64,000 nucleotides of DNA from Kitasatospora sp. NBC_01266 (GCF_036242395.1 NZ_CP108458.1:5704001-5768000), one strand, 5' to 3'. Counted from the first letter of the stretch, positions 1 through 13,902 are shown. The notes: a model not told the origin generated them from the letters alone. A program made the numbers and translations.

Positions 1-264
1 GCCGGGCCCAAGAAGGAGATCGACGAGGAGATCGGCGACGACCTGGACCTGCTGATCCAGGCGGCCGAACTGGTGGTCTCCACCCAGTTCGGGTCGACCT
101 CGATGCTGCAGCGCAAGCTGCGGGTGGGCTTCGCCAAGGCCGGGCGGCTGATGGACCTGATGGAGTCGCGCGGCATCGTGGGTCCCAGCGAGGGCTCCAA
201 GGCCCGGGACGTCCTGGTGAAACCCGACGAACTGGACGGCGTGCTGGTCACCATCCGCGGGTAG
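1..264 (+). CDS. ftsK: DNA translocase FtsK, C-terminal fragment
   Basis: The frame is open from the first base and ends at TAG 262-264, giving the last 87 residues of a protein cut by the window edge. The sequence ([20 protein letters not shown], then [20 protein letters not shown]) is the winged-helix gamma domain of FtsK/SpoIIIE, which reads the polar KOPS-like sequences that orient translocation. The motor domain lies outside the window. In streptomycetes FtsK clears chromosomes from sporulation septa. The next gene is a RodZ-like protein, a neighbour seen in many actinomycetes. A nested hairpin follows the stop. Confidence 0.93.
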   Translation, partial: AGPKKEIDEEIGDDLDLLIQAAELVVSTQFGSTSMLQRKLRVGFAKAGRLMDLMESRGIVGPSEGSKARDVLVKPDELDGVLVTIRG

Positions 265-270
265 CGGCTG

Positions 271-309
271 AGGGGATGTCAGCGGCCCGCCGGGCCGCCG
301 GGATCCCCT
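271..309 (+). terminator. Nested hairpin after ftsK
   Basis: Outer arms AGGGGAT (271-277) and ATCCCCT (303-309) enclose a perfect inner stem GCGGCCC (282-288) / GGGCCGC (292-298) with a three-base loop. It starts 7 bases after the ftsK stop and has no T-tract, as is usual for actinobacterial terminators. Confidence 0.6.
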
Positions 310-341
310 GGCCGGGCCCTGCGCGTTCGGTCGTACTCAGG

Positions 342-372
342 TTGAGAAACGATTCACCCGCACCCCTAGACT
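342..372 (+). promoter_or_regulatory. Candidate promoter of the RodZ-like gene
   Basis: TTGAGA (342-347) and TAGACT (367-372) resemble -35 and -10 elements, though the 19-base spacer is long. Transcription would begin near 379 and leave about 33 bases before GTG 413. Confidence 0.35.
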
Positions 373-412
373 GATTCCTCAGCAGGTGGCCTCCGCTCGA
401 AAGGCGCGCCCA

Positions 413-1270
413 GTGACCATCGGCAAGTCCTCGGACCGCGACAACCGCCGATCCTCCGACGCCTCCAGCCCCGCCGAGCCGCGTCCGGCCGGCCAGCACG
501 ACACGACCATCGGCCGGACCCTGGCCGAGGCCCGACTGGCCGCCGGGCTGACGGTGGATGAGGTGAGCTCCGGCACCCGGGTGCGGGTCCCGATCGTGCA
601 CGCCATCGAGGAGGACGACTTCAGCCGCTGCGGAGGAACCTTCTACGCCCGCGGCCACATCCGCTCGATCGCCCGCGCCGTCGGCGCCGACGGCGACGCG
701 CTGGTGGCCCGCTACGACGAGATCCACGGCACCGAACCGGTGGCGCTCGCCCCGGTGTCCACCCTGGACGCCCGGCGGATCAGGGCCGACCGGGGCCGGC
801 CGAGCTGGACCGCCGCGATGCTGGTGGCGATCGGCGCGGTGGTCCTGCTGATCGCCTTCAACCTGGTCAGCGGCAAGTCCGGCGGTGCGGCGGTCGGCGC
901 GGCCAGCTCCCCGCTGCCCAGCCCTTCGGCGCCGGCCTCGCCCGGTGACACGCCCGCCCAGCCGCCCGCGCCGGCCTCCAGCGTCGCCCCGATCGCCGCC
1001 GCTCCGGCCGACAAGGTGACCGTCAAGCTGGTCGCCGACAGCGGCGCCAGCTGGGTCTCGGCGCTGGACGGCGACGGCAAGTCGCTCTTCCAGAACAACC
1101 TGGACCAGGGCCAGGACCAGACCTTCACCGACCCCAAGCAGATCAAGCTGGTGATCGGCAACGGGGCCGCCGTGCACCTGTACGTCAACGGCAAGGATCT
1201 CGGTCCCGCCGGCAAGGACGGCCAGGTGGTGCACCTCACCTACACCCCCGGCGACCCGCAGGCCGGCTAG
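413..1270 (+). CDS. RodZ-like membrane protein with cytoplasmic helix-turn-helix domain
   Basis: The 285-residue protein has a cytoplasmic XRE/HTH_25-type domain (about residues 30-105, motif TIGRTLAEARLAAGLTVDEV), a single membrane helix (about 132-154), an Ala/Pro/Ser-rich linker, and an extracytoplasmic C-terminal domain of the DUF4115 type. RodZ links the cytoskeleton to the wall-elongation machinery in rods; its role in apical-growing streptomycetes is less clear. GTG 413 is chosen because AAAGG lies 8 bases upstream and the resulting VTIGKSS start resembles relatives; GTG 386 would add nine residues. It sits between ftsK and rimO. Confidence 0.85.
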   Translation: MTIGKSSDRDNRRSSDASSPAEPRPAGQHDTTIGRTLAEARLAAGLTVDEVSSGTRVRVPIVHAIEEDDFSRCGGTFYARGHIRSIARAVGADGDALVARYDEIHGTEPVALAPVSTLDARRIRADRGRPSWTAAMLVAIGAVVLLIAFNLVSGKSGGAAVGAASSPLPSPSAPASPGDTPAQPPAPASSVAPIAAAPADKVTVKLVADSGASWVSALDGDGKSLFQNNLDQGQDQTFTDPKQIKLVIGNGAAVHLYVNGKDLGPAGKDGQVVHLTYTPGDPQAG

Positions 1271-1344
1271 GCCCGCCTGGTGCCCGGCAGCGCCCGATCT
1301 TCGCCGCGCGGACTCCGGGGGAAACGGCACCGGGGGCCGCGCGT

Positions 1345-1350
1345 TAATCT
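1345..1350 (+). promoter_or_regulatory. -10 element for leaderless rimO mRNA
   Basis: TAATCT is followed by exactly 7 bases and then ATG 1358, so the start codon coincides with the expected +1. There is no Shine-Dalgarno sequence. No convincing -35 is seen. Confidence 0.55.
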
Positions 1351-1357
1351 TGGCCCT

Positions 1358-2848
1358 ATGCCTGAACGCCGTACTGTCGCCCTGGTCACGCTCGGATGCG
1401 CCCGCAACGAGGTCGACTCCGAGGAACTCGCCGGGCGACTGGAGGCCGATGGCTGGCAACTGGTCGATGACGCGAGCGAAGCGGATGTCGCCGTCGTCAA
1501 CACCTGTGGCTTCGTCGAGGCCGCCAAGAAGGACTCCGTGGACGCCCTGCTGGAGGCCAACGACCTCAAGGGCCACGGCCGGACCCAGGCCGTGGTCGCG
1601 GTCGGCTGCATGGCCGAGCGCTACGGCAAGGAGCTGGCCGACGCGCTGCCCGAGGCCGACGGCGTGCTCGGTTTCGACGACTACGCCGACATCAGCGACC
1701 GGTTGCAGACCATCCTCTCCGGCGGCCAGCACGCCGCGCACCTGCCGCGTGACCGTCGCAAGCTGCTCCCGCTGACCCCGGTCGAGCGCCAGGCCGCGGC
1801 GGCCGAGATCGCGCTGCCGGGGCACGGTGCCCCGCAGGACCTGCCCGAGGGCCTGGCGCCCGCCTCGGGACCGCGCACCCTGCGCAAGCGGCTGGACGAC
1901 AGCCCGGTGGCCTCGATCAAGCTCGCCTCCGGCTGCGACCGGCGCTGCTCGTTCTGCGCCATCCCGGCCTTCCGCGGCTCCTTCGTCTCCCGCCGGCCCT
2001 CGGACGTGCTGAACGAGGCCGTCTGGCTGGCCGAGCAGGGGGTCAGCGAGGTGGTCCTGGTCAGCGAGAACAACACCTCCTACGGCAAGGACCTGGGCGA
2101 CATCCGCCTGCTGGAGACCCTGCTGAGCGAGATCGCCGCGGTGCCCGGCATCGAGCGGGTCCGGGTCAGCTACCTGCAGCCCGCCGAGATGCGCCCCGGC
2201 CTGATCGAGGCGATGACCTCGACCGCCGGCGTGGTCCCGTACTTCGACCTCTCCTTCCAGCACTCGGCTCCCGCCGTGCTGCGCCGGATGCGCCGGTTCG
2301 GCAACACCGAGCAGTTCCTGGACCTGCTGAGGACCATCCGCGACAAGGCCCCGCAGGCCGGTGCCCGGTCCAACTTCATCGTCGGCTTCCCCGGCGAGAG
2401 CGAGCAGGACTTCGCCGAGCTGGAACGGTTCATCACCGAGGCCGGGCTGGACGCGATCGGCGTCTTCGGCTACTCCGACGAGGACGGCACCGAGGCCGCC
2501 ACCTTCGAGGGCAAGCTGCCCGAGGACGTGGTGGCCGAGCGGCTGGCCAAGCTGACCCGGCTCGCCGAGGAGCTGACCGCGCAGCGGGCGGAGCAGCGGA
2601 TCGGCAGCGAGGTGACGGTGCTGGTGGAGGCCGTCACCCCGGTGGAGGGCGGTGACGAGGACGACGAGGATCTGCTGGTCGAGGGCAGAGCGGCCCACCA
2701 GGCTCCGGAGACCGACGGCCTGACCACCCTGGTCGGGGCGCCCGAGGCCGAGGTAGGCCAGTACTACCGGGCCCGCGTGGTGGCCAGCGAGGGTGTCGAC
2801 CTGGTCGCCGAGGCGATCGAGCTGGTCCGCAAGGCGGCCGCGGCATGA
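1358..2848 (+). CDS. rimO: Ribosomal protein uS12 methylthiotransferase RimO
   Basis: This 496-residue radical-SAM enzyme adds a methylthio group to the conserved aspartate of ribosomal protein S12. The N-terminal UPF0004 cluster cysteines appear in [13 protein letters not shown] and AVGCMAE; the radical-SAM CxxxCxxC is in [17 protein letters not shown]; a TRAM-like domain ends the protein. [14 protein letters not shown] is the family-typical beginning. The frame extends upstream to 1280, but ATG 1358 sits 7 bases after a TAATCT box, consistent with leaderless translation. It ends in an ATGA overlap with pgsA, so rimO, pgsA and cinA probably share a transcript. Confidence 0.95.
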   Translation: MPERRTVALVTLGCARNEVDSEELAGRLEADGWQLVDDASEADVAVVNTCGFVEAAKKDSVDALLEANDLKGHGRTQAVVAVGCMAERYGKELADALPEADGVLGFDDYADISDRLQTILSGGQHAAHLPRDRRKLLPLTPVERQAAAAEIALPGHGAPQDLPEGLAPASGPRTLRKRLDDSPVASIKLASGCDRRCSFCAIPAFRGSFVSRRPSDVLNEAVWLAEQGVSEVVLVSENNTSYGKDLGDIRLLETLLSEIAAVPGIERVRVSYLQPAEMRPGLIEAMTSTAGVVPYFDLSFQHSAPAVLRRMRRFGNTEQFLDLLRTIRDKAPQAGARSNFIVGFPGESEQDFAELERFITEAGLDAIGVFGYSDEDGTEAATFEGKLPEDVVAERLAKLTRLAEELTAQRAEQRIGSEVTVLVEAVTPVEGGDEDDEDLLVEGRAAHQAPETDGLTTLVGAPEAEVGQYYRARVVASEGVDLVAEAIELVRKAAAA

Positions 2849-3483
2849 CCGGCGGGCCGGGCAGCCCGGCAGCGGCCCGCCCGGCCCATCCGGGGGCGGT
2901 GCCGGTGGTGGGGCCCTCGCTGTGGAACCTCGCCAATCTGCTGACCATGCTCCGTCTCGCCCTGGTGCCGGTCTTCGCGGCGCTCCTGCTGGCCGACGGC
3001 GGGCACAACCCCAAGTGGCGGGCGGTGGCCTGGGCGGCCTTCGCGATCGCCATGATCACCGACCTGTTCGACGGGGAGATCGCCCGTCGCAAGGGCCTGG
3101 TCACCGACTTCGGCAAGATCGCCGACCCGATCGCCGACAAGGCGATCATGGGAGCCGCGCTGATCGGCCTCTCGGCGCTGGGGGACCTGCCGTGGTGGAT
3201 CACGGTGGTGATCCTGGCCCGGGAGCTGGGCATCACGCTGCTGCGGTTCTGGGTGATCCGCTACAGCGTGATCCCGGCCAGCCGGGGTGGCAAGATCAAG
3301 ACCCTGACCCAGGGCATCGCGGTGGGCATGTACGTGCTGCCGCTGACCGGCTGGCTGGCGACCGCGCGCGCGGTGCTGCTGGGGCTGGCGGTGCTGCTGA
3401 CCGTGGGCACCGGGGCCGACTACGTCCGCCAGGCCGTCCGGCTGCGCCGGGAGGGCCAGGCCAGGGAGAGGGCACAGCGATGA
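2845..3483 (+). CDS. pgsA: CDP-diacylglycerol-glycerol-3-phosphate 3-phosphatidyltransferase
   Basis: A 212-residue integral membrane protein of the CDP-alcohol phosphatidyltransferase family. The signature D-G-x2-A-R-x8-G-x3-D-x3-D is read in [25 protein letters not shown]. The family member in this position makes phosphatidylglycerol phosphate, the precursor of phosphatidylglycerol and cardiolipin; the exact acceptor alcohol is inferred from context. Its start overlaps the rimO stop (ATGA) and its stop overlaps the cinA start (ATGA), implying translational coupling. Confidence 0.92.
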   Translation: MTGGPGSPAAARPAHPGAVPVVGPSLWNLANLLTMLRLALVPVFAALLLADGGHNPKWRAVAWAAFAIAMITDLFDGEIARRKGLVTDFGKIADPIADKAIMGAALIGLSALGDLPWWITVVILARELGITLLRFWVIRYSVIPASRGGKIKTLTQGIAVGMYVLPLTGWLATARAVLLGLAVLLTVGTGADYVRQAVRLRREGQARERAQR

Positions 3484-3992
3484 CCGAGTTCGTGGCGGCG
3501 GCCGAGCGAGTGCACGCCGAGCTGCGCGCGCTGGGTGCCACCCTGGCGGTCGCCGAGTCGCTGACCGGTGGTCTGCTGGCCGCGCGGCTGGTGGAGGTCC
3601 CGGGTGCCTCGCAGACCTTCCGCGGTTCGGTGACCGCGTACGCCACCGAGCTGAAGGCCTCCGTGCTGGGTGTGGACGAGGGACTGCTCGCGATCGAGGG
3701 GCCGGTCCACCCGGTGGTGGCCCGGCAGATGGCCGAAGGGGTGCGCCGACTGCTGGGTGCCACCTACGGACTGGCCACCACGGGCGTGGCCGGACCGACC
3801 GAGCAGGACGGCCGGGGAGTCGGCACAGTGCACCTCGGTTTCGCCGGTCCGGGGGGAACTGTCGCGAGATCGCCCCGGCTGTCGGGGGACCGTGCCACAA
3901 TCCGACGCAAGGCCGTGGCCGGGGCTCTGGAGCTGTTCCTGGACCGGATCGCGACCGAGCAGAGCGCTACCGGCACCACAGGCGTCAGCTGA
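3480..3992 (+). CDS. cinA: CinA C-terminal-domain protein (NMN amidohydrolase family)
   Basis: The 170-residue protein is the stand-alone CinA C-terminal domain, recognisable from AVAESLTGGLLAARL near the start (catalytic serine and, later, lysine) and TTGVAGPTEQDGRGVGTVHLG. Members such as PncC deamidate nicotinamide mononucleotide. The N-terminal molybdopterin-like domain of full-length CinA is absent, as in many actinobacteria. ATG 3480 overlaps the pgsA stop. The frame is also open far upstream, but that is antisense-like composition and pgsA occupies it in another frame. Confidence 0.88.
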   Translation: MTEFVAAAERVHAELRALGATLAVAESLTGGLLAARLVEVPGASQTFRGSVTAYATELKASVLGVDEGLLAIEGPVHPVVARQMAEGVRRLLGATYGLATTGVAGPTEQDGRGVGTVHLGFAGPGGTVARSPRLSGDRATIRRKAVAGALELFLDRIATEQSATGTTGVS

Positions 3993-4113
3993 ACAACGCC
4001 TGAACAGGCAGAATCCGGGGAACCTCTCTACGGGAGGGGCGTGCCGGCGCCCGGGGCGGGAACAACAGGGGAGGGGAGAGGCTTGCAGCCCAGAGTGAAC
4101 ACGACCACGGTCC

Positions 4114-4143
4114 CCGCACACGAAGCGGGCAAGGCGGTACGGT
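4114..4143 (+). promoter_or_regulatory. Candidate clgR promoter with imperfect ClgR-type operator
   Basis: CGCACACGAAGCGGGC (4115-4130) is a partial match to the GTTCGC-type ClgR box read on the opposite strand (AGCGGGC instead of RGCGAAC), placed where the -35 would lie. TACGGT (4138-4143) could be the -10. ClgR is known to control its own gene in Streptomyces; the site itself is a weak match. Confidence 0.3.
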
Positions 4144-4187
4144 GGGGACGTGACATCTCGATCCGCAGTCCGAGGAGGGAGCCACCG

Positions 4188-4556
4188 ATGATCCTGCTCC
4201 GTCGCCTCTTGGGTGACGTCCTGCGTCGGCAGCGCCAGCGCCAGGGCCGCACTCTGCGAGAGGTGTCGGCCGCCGCACGAGTCTCGCTCGGCTACCTCTC
4301 CGAGGTCGAGCGCGGGCAGAAGGAGGCCTCCTCCGAACTGCTCTCAGCGATCTGCGACGCGCTCGACGTCCGGATGTCCGAGGTCATGCGCGAGGTGAGC
4401 GACGAGTTGTCGCTGGCCGAACTCGCCGCGATGGCCGCGCTCTCCGAGGACGGCCTGCTGCGTCCGGTGCTGGAGCCCGTGCCGTTGCCGGCGCCGGGCG
4501 ACCGGATGAGCTCGATCACTCCCAAGGCCGCGGCTGTGGACGTCGTCGCTGCCTGA
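4188..4556 (+). CDS. clgR: ClgR, transcriptional activator of clp and lon protease genes
   Basis: The 122-residue protein has an XRE helix-turn-helix (about residues 10-65; [20 protein letters not shown]) and the near-invariant start [20 protein letters not shown] of actinobacterial ClgR. ClgR activates clpP1P2, clpC and lon and is itself degraded by ClpP through its C-terminal residues; the C-terminus here ends VDVVAA, matching the Ala-Ala tail expected of a Clp substrate. An excellent ribosome site, GAGGAGGGA (4172-4180), fixes ATG 4188 over the upstream in-frame start 4041. Its position after cinA is the standard actinobacterial arrangement. Confidence 0.93.
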   Translation: MILLRRLLGDVLRRQRQRQGRTLREVSAAARVSLGYLSEVERGQKEASSELLSAICDALDVRMSEVMREVSDELSLAELAAMAALSEDGLLRPVLEPVPLPAPGDRMSSITPKAAAVDVVAA

Positions 4557-4854
4557 CCTCGCCCTGTTCACGGGGGGCCGAGAGAAGGAGTCACCCGTGC
4601 ACCGGTCGACCGAAGGCGGGCCCGCGGGCCGAATAGGCCGTGGCGGCCGACGCCGGTTACCGCTTCCGCTCGGTGTGCGTCGGCTGCTGTCCGCCGTACC
4701 GCTGGGCATCGTGATCACCGGTGCGCTCTGCTGGTGGCTGCTGCCCGGGGGCAGCGGATCCGGTGCGGTCCTCGCGCTGCTCACGCTGGGCGGCTGGGGC
4801 CTGGGTGTGCTGCCGGTGCACAGTGACCGGCAGCCGGTGCGGTCCCGGCGCCGG

Positions 4855-9501
<4,647 letters not shown>

Positions 9502-9661
9502 GCCCCCATAGTGCCGCGCGGCACTGACAGCGACGGCCGGGACGGTACCGCCGGATGGCTGCGCGGCCGGGTCAGAAAAGACGCAAAGCAGGTATTCCGC
9601 TCATATCGTGATGCTTCGTGCGGTCCGCGTGTGGGCCCGCCCGAGGAGCGGAGGACACCCG

Positions 9662-11224
9662 ATGGCCGAGGTGCGACTGGTCTCCCGTGGTCCGCTGCGC
9701 CGCCGGGCGCTGCTGCTGCGCAGCGCGCCGACCGTGCTGGCGGCGGCCCTGCTGCTGGGGGGCGCGGTCCCCTACCTCTCCGGGTCCGAGCGCGGCTACC
9801 TCAGCTACCTGGTGCTGGCCGACCGGCTGGACTCCCAGGGGGCCGCCACCGCTCAGCAGGCCGCGCGGGCGGTGGGCGGCCAGGTGGTGCAGGACTATCC
9901 GCAGATCGGGGCGGTGCTCGCGTACGCGAACGACGGCCGGTTCGCGGAGCGGCTGCGCGTCCGACCCGGAATCGCCGCCGTCGGTGCGACCCGGACCGCC
10001 CCCGTGCCGGGACCGCCCGGTGCCCTGTCCGGGGCCGGGGGCTTCCACGGCTCGGGCTCGGACTCGGACCGCTTCGCGGGTGGCAAGGCGGTGGTGGACG
10101 GCAGGGCGGTGGCGGACGGCATGGAGGGCGACAGCACGCCGACCGTGCCCGACCCCGGGGAGCGGGTCGGCTGGAACCTCGCCATGATGGGCGCCGCGGC
10201 CACCGCCCAGGCCCCGGCCGCGCTGCTCGCCGCGCCGGCGCCGACCGGGGCCCGGGACGCCGCGCGCGAGTCGGCGCTCCGTCAGGTCCTGGTGGCCGTA
10301 CTGGACTCGGGAGTCGATGACACCCACCCGGACCTGCGCAACGCGGTCAGCCCCGGCGACTCGGCCTCCTGCGCCGACGGCCGGCCCGACGCCCGGTTCG
10401 GCGCCTGGCGCCCCGACAGCGGGGTCACCGAGAGCGGCCACGGCACGCACGTGGCCGGACTGATCGGGGCGGCCCGGGACGGCCACGGGGTGGTCGGCGT
10501 CGCCCCCGGGGTGCGGATCGCGGCCGTGCGGCTGCTCGGCCCGCTCGGGCAGTACTACCCGGAGAACATCGTCTGCGGGCTGCTCTGGGCCGCCGACCAC
10601 GGTGCGGTGGCGGTCAACGACAGCTACTTCGCCGACCCGTGGAAGTACAACTGCCCCGAGGATCCGGACCAGGGCGCGATGAGCCTGGCGGTGGGCCGCG
10701 CGGTGGCCTATGCCCAGCGGCGCGCCCTGGTGGTCGCCTCGGCCGGGAACGACGGGCAGGACCTGGCGGGGCCCAGGGTCGACCAGCGCAGCCCCAACGA
10801 CCGGCTCTCCGGCCCGGCGCAGGACCGCCGACTGGGTACCGAGTGCGTCCGGCTGCCCGGCGAGCTGCCCGGGGTGCTCTCGGTCAGCGCGGTCACCAGG
10901 ACCGGGGCCCTCGCCCCCTACTCGAACTTCGGCGAGGGGCGGATCGCGCTGGCGGCCCCCGGCGGCGACCCGGACGCCGGGCCCGACGACGCGATCGTCT
11001 CGGACTGGCCGGGCGGACGGTACGCGGCGCTGGCCGGTACCTCGATGAGTGCCGCCCATGTCACCGGCGCGATCGCGGTGGCCGCCGCGCTGCACCCGGG
11101 CTGGGGCCCGGACCGGCTGCGCGGGCTGCTGCTGGCGCAGGCCGGGGCGAACTGCCCGATCGGCCCCGGCCTCTGCCGCGACCGGCGCAGCTACGGGGCG
11201 GGCATCGTCGCGCTGCCGCGGTGA
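9662..11224 (+). CDS. Membrane-anchored subtilisin-like serine protease (S8)
   Basis: The 520-residue protein has an N-terminal hydrophobic segment (about 18-40, after RRR) acting as signal or anchor, a roughly 170-residue pro-region and a subtilase domain with Asp215 (VAVLDSGVDDTHPDL), His260 (SGHGTHVAG), oxyanion Asn363 (ASAGNDG) and Ser461 (AGTSMSAAH). All catalytic residues are present, so it should be active outside the membrane. ATG 9662 is preceded by GCGGAGGA seven bases upstream and is preferred over GTG 9608. It lacks the C-terminal membrane helix of mycosins, so it is not obviously tied to type VII secretion. Substrate unknown. Confidence 0.87.
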   Translation: MAEVRLVSRGPLRRRALLLRSAPTVLAAALLLGGAVPYLSGSERGYLSYLVLADRLDSQGAATAQQAARAVGGQVVQDYPQIGAVLAYANDGRFAERLRVRPGIAAVGATRTAPVPGPPGALSGAGGFHGSGSDSDRFAGGKAVVDGRAVADGMEGDSTPTVPDPGERVGWNLAMMGAAATAQAPAALLAAPAPTGARDAARESALRQVLVAVLDSGVDDTHPDLRNAVSPGDSASCADGRPDARFGAWRPDSGVTESGHGTHVAGLIGAARDGHGVVGVAPGVRIAAVRLLGPLGQYYPENIVCGLLWAADHGAVAVNDSYFADPWKYNCPEDPDQGAMSLAVGRAVAYAQRRALVVASAGNDGQDLAGPRVDQRSPNDRLSGPAQDRRLGTECVRLPGELPGVLSVSAVTRTGALAPYSNFGEGRIALAAPGGDPDAGPDDAIVSDWPGGRYAALAGTSMSAAHVTGAIAVAAALHPGWGPDRLRGLLLAQAGANCPIGPGLCRDRRSYGAGIVALPR

Positions 11225-11237
11225 GCGCGGGGCGGGC

Positions 11238-11243
11238 GATACT
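11238..11243 (+). promoter_or_regulatory. -10 element for leaderless DUF3046 mRNA
   Basis: GATACT is separated from ATG 11251 by 7 bases (GGGCGGC), placing +1 at the start codon. There is no purine-rich ribosome site other than GGGCGG. Confidence 0.5.
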
Positions 11244-11250
11244 GGGCGGC

Positions 11251-11445
11251 ATGAGGCTGACCGAGTTCTGGCGACGGATGGACGAGCACTTCGGGGCTGG
11301 GTACGCGGAGTCGTTCGCCCGGGACCACGTGATGAGTGAGCTGGGCGGTCGCACCGTGCACCAGGCGCTGGAGGCGGGCTGGGAGGCCAAGGACGTCTGG
11401 CGGGTGCTCTGCCAGGTGATGGGGGTCTCGGCGCAGCTGCGCTGA
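11251..11445 (+). CDS. DUF3046 family small protein
   Basis: A 64-residue protein ([20 protein letters not shown]...) matching the actinobacterial DUF3046 family, which characteristically lies just upstream of recA. It is aromatic- and charge-rich, with no membrane segment, and its function is unknown. The start codon lies 7 bases after a GATACT box and 27 bases after the subtilase stop, so it may have its own leaderless transcript. Confidence 0.85.
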   Translation: MRLTEFWRRMDEHFGAGYAESFARDHVMSELGGRTVHQALEAGWEAKDVWRVLCQVMGVSAQLR

Positions 11446-11491
11446 GTCGCGGTGCACCCGATCGGCCGGGGTCGGGTGTGCGAACATTATC

Positions 11492-11511
11492 GAACTGGTG
11501 TTCCCTATACT
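11492..11511 (+). promoter_or_regulatory. recA promoter with LexA (SOS) box
   Basis: GAAC-TGGT-GTTC (11492-11503) is a perfect actinobacterial SOS box core (CGAACN4GTTC), and the -10 hexamer TATACT (11506-11511) begins two bases later. LexA bound here would cover the core promoter. No classical -35 is visible, and the transcript would have about a 105-base leader before ATG 11624. Confidence 0.85.
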
Positions 11512-11623
11512 GGTTTCCCGGCGAGTTTTCCACAGGCCGAGCCCGTTCGGGGCGGATTGTCGGTGGGACGCGCTAGCGTCGAGGACGATGAAGCGCACAG
11601 CACAGAACCCGAGGGTGGCAGCC

Positions 11624-12745
11624 ATGGCAGGGACGGACCGCGAGAAGGCTCTTGAGACCGCACTCGCCCAAATTGAGCGGCAGTTCGGCAAGGGCTCGGT
11701 GATGCGCCTGGGCGACCAGGCCCGTGCCCCGATCGACGTGATCCCCACCGGGTCCACCGCGCTGGACGTGGCGCTCGGCGTCGGCGGCCTGCCGCGTGGC
11801 CGGGTGATCGAGATCTACGGCCCCGAGTCCTCCGGCAAGACCACGCTGACCCTGCACGCCGCGGCCAGCGCGCAGAAGCTCGGCGGCACGGTCGCGTTCG
11901 TCGACGCCGAGCACGCCCTGGACCCGGAGTACGCCCGCAAGCTGGGCGTCGACACCGACTCGCTGCTGGTCTCCCAGCCGGACACCGGTGAGCAGGCGCT
12001 GGAGATCACGGACATGCTGATCCGGTCCGGCGCGATCGACCTGATCATCATCGACTCGGTGGCCGCGCTGGTGCCGCGCGCCGAGATCGAGGGTGAGATG
12101 GGCGACTCGCACGTGGGTCTGCAGGCCCGCCTGATGAGCCAGGCGCTGCGGAAGATCGCCGGTGCGCTGAACCAGTCGAACACCACCGCGATCTTCATCA
12201 ACCAGCTGCGCGAGAAGATCGGTGTGATGTTCGGCTCGCCGGAGACCACCACCGGTGGCCGGGCGCTGAAGTTCTACGCCTCGGTGCGCCTGGACATCCG
12301 CCGGATCGAGACCCTCAAGGACGGCACCGAGGCGGTCGGCAACCGCACCCGGGTCAAGGTGGTCAAGAACAAGGTCGCCGCACCGTTCAAGCAGGCCGAG
12401 TTCGACATCCTCTACGGTCACGGCATCAGCTGGGAGGGTGGCCTGATCGACATGGGTGTCGAGCACGGCTTCATCCGCAAGGCCGGCGCCTGGTACACCT
12501 ACGAGGGCGACCAGCTCGGCCAGGGCAAGGAGAACGCCCGCAACTTCCTGCGCGACAACCCGGCGCTGGCCGAGGAGATCGAGAAGAAGATCAAGGTCAA
12601 GCTGGGCATCGGGGTCGACCCGGACGCGCCCGTCGAGGGTGCGGCCGCTCCGGCCGGCGAGGTGGCGGACGGCGCGGTCAAGCCGATCACCGCCACCGCG
12701 GCGAAGGCGGCCCCGGCCAAGAAGGCGGCGGCGGCGAAGGCCTGA
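11624..12745 (+). CDS. recA: Recombinase RecA
   Basis: The 373-residue protein carries Walker A GPESSGKT (residues 66-73), the L2-region sequence [22 protein letters not shown] and an Ala/Lys-rich C-terminal tail typical of Streptomyces RecA. It forms nucleoprotein filaments for homologous recombination and triggers LexA self-cleavage. [20 protein letters not shown] is the standard beginning; in-frame ATG 11588 and ATG 11498 lie further up inside the leader and promoter. No intein. The gene is followed 7 bases later by recX. Confidence 0.98.
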   Translation: MAGTDREKALETALAQIERQFGKGSVMRLGDQARAPIDVIPTGSTALDVALGVGGLPRGRVIEIYGPESSGKTTLTLHAAASAQKLGGTVAFVDAEHALDPEYARKLGVDTDSLLVSQPDTGEQALEITDMLIRSGAIDLIIIDSVAALVPRAEIEGEMGDSHVGLQARLMSQALRKIAGALNQSNTTAIFINQLREKIGVMFGSPETTTGGRALKFYASVRLDIRRIETLKDGTEAVGNRTRVKVVKNKVAAPFKQAEFDILYGHGISWEGGLIDMGVEHGFIRKAGAWYTYEGDQLGQGKENARNFLRDNPALAEEIEKKIKVKLGIGVDPDAPVEGAAAPAGEVADGAVKPITATAAKAAPAKKAAAAKA

Positions 12746-12752
12746 GCGACTG

Positions 12753-13820
12753 ATGAGGAGCGAGCCGGGGGGCGAGTCGGCGCAGTCGGGCGAGTGGGGG
12801 CCGCGCGACTGGTGTGCCAGCGGCATCGGGGGCGAGAGCTTCGACCTCGCCCCCGAGCCTGCCGTCGGCCGTCCGCGTCGCGCTGTTCCGGTGCCCGGGT
12901 CGGCGCGCAAGCCCGAGTCCGAGTGGGCGGGGCGGACCGGTCGGTGGGGCGAGGAGCGGTCCAGCGCGGACCAGCCGGTCAAGGACTGGGCGATCGAGGC
13001 GTCAGCGACTGAGGCCGTCGCGGTCAAGGGGGAGCAGGAGGGCGAGCGCCCGGACTGGGTGGTGGATGCCGAGGAGGGGGCGGCGTCCGCCGCCGAGCCG
13101 CCGGTGTCGCCCGCCCGGGCCCGCAGGCCCGCCGGTGGGCGCGGCACCGCCTCGGCCGGCGGCACGCGACGCGGCTCGGGGACGCGCGGCTTCGGCGAAC
13201 GCTCGGGGGGTGCGCGGGAGGGGCGCGCGCGGGCGCGCCGGGAGTCCGGCGAGCCACCCGCCGCCCGCGAGCCCGGCCGCTCCCGCGCAGCCGCCGGGCA
13301 GGCGGCGGAGCAGGATCCGGCCGCCCGGGCCAGGGACATCTGCCTGCGCCTGCTCACCGGCACGCCGCGGACCCGTAAGCAACTGGCCGACGCGCTGCGC
13401 AAGCGGGAGATCCCGGACGAGGTGGCCGAGGAGGTGCTCTCCCGCTTCGAGGAGGTCGGCCTGATCGACGATGCCGCCTTCGCCGCCGCCTGGGTCGAGT
13501 CCCGGCATGCCGGTCGCGGGCTGGCCCGCCGGGCGCTGGCCCAGGAACTGCGCACCCGGGGGGTGGCCGGTGCGCTGGTCGAGGAGGCGGTGGCCCAGCT
13601 CGACCCGGACGAGGAGGCGGCCACCGCCCGGGTCCTGGTCGAGCGCAAGCTGCGCACCACCGCGGGCCTGGAACGGCAGGCCAGGATGCGTCGCCTGGTC
13701 GGCATGCTGGCCCGCCGCGGCTATCCGGAGGGCCTTGCCTTCCGGGTGGTGCGCGAGGTGCTGGACGCCGAGGGGGAGAGCGCCGAGGAGCTGGAGGACT
13801 GGTCGCTCGGCAGCGGCTGA
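12753..13820 (+). CDS. recX: Regulatory protein RecX with long N-terminal extension
   Basis: The RecX three-helix repeat domain occupies roughly the last 170 of 355 residues (AARARDICLRLLTGTPRTRK, then LADALRKREIPDEVAEEVLS). RecX binds and limits RecA filaments. The first ~180 residues are low-complexity, rich in Pro, Gly, Arg and acidic residues, and look disordered; other RecX proteins are usually 150-220 residues long, although extended forms occur in Streptomyces. A start nearer the domain cannot be excluded, but GC3 bias continues from ATG 12753, just after the recA stop. Confidence 0.88.
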   Translation: MRSEPGGESAQSGEWGPRDWCASGIGGESFDLAPEPAVGRPRRAVPVPGSARKPESEWAGRTGRWGEERSSADQPVKDWAIEASATEAVAVKGEQEGERPDWVVDAEEGAASAAEPPVSPARARRPAGGRGTASAGGTRRGSGTRGFGERSGGAREGRARARRESGEPPAAREPGRSRAAAGQAAEQDPAARARDICLRLLTGTPRTRKQLADALRKREIPDEVAEEVLSRFEEVGLIDDAAFAAAWVESRHAGRGLARRALAQELRTRGVAGALVEEAVAQLDPDEEAATARVLVERKLRTTAGLERQARMRRLVGMLARRGYPEGLAFRVVREVLDAEGESAEELEDWSLGSG

Positions 13821-13850
13821 CGGCGCGCCGCGAGCCGGCGACCGGGCAGC

Positions 13851-13880
13851 AGCCGACGGCGTGTCAGCCGACGGTGTGCC
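13851..13880. repeat. Two tandem 15-base units downstream of recX
   Basis: AGCCGACGGCGTGTC (13851-13865) is followed directly by AGCCGACGGTGTGCC (13866-13880), two mismatches apart, in the 82-base gap between the convergent recX and monooxygenase genes. Probably a local duplication. Confidence 0.5.
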
Positions 13881-13902
13881 GCCCGCCGCCCGCCGGCCGG
13901 CC

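Noticed and set aside
248-2698. 816-residue minus-strand frame antisense to the RodZ-like gene and rimO
   Set aside because: Shadow of strong plus-strand genes; His/Gly/Gln-rich composition typical of antisense frames in G/C-rich DNA.
11523-11533. TTTTCCACA near recA resembling a DnaA box
   Set aside because: One mismatch in a conserved position and isolated; not comparable to the clustered perfect boxes at 59731-59810.
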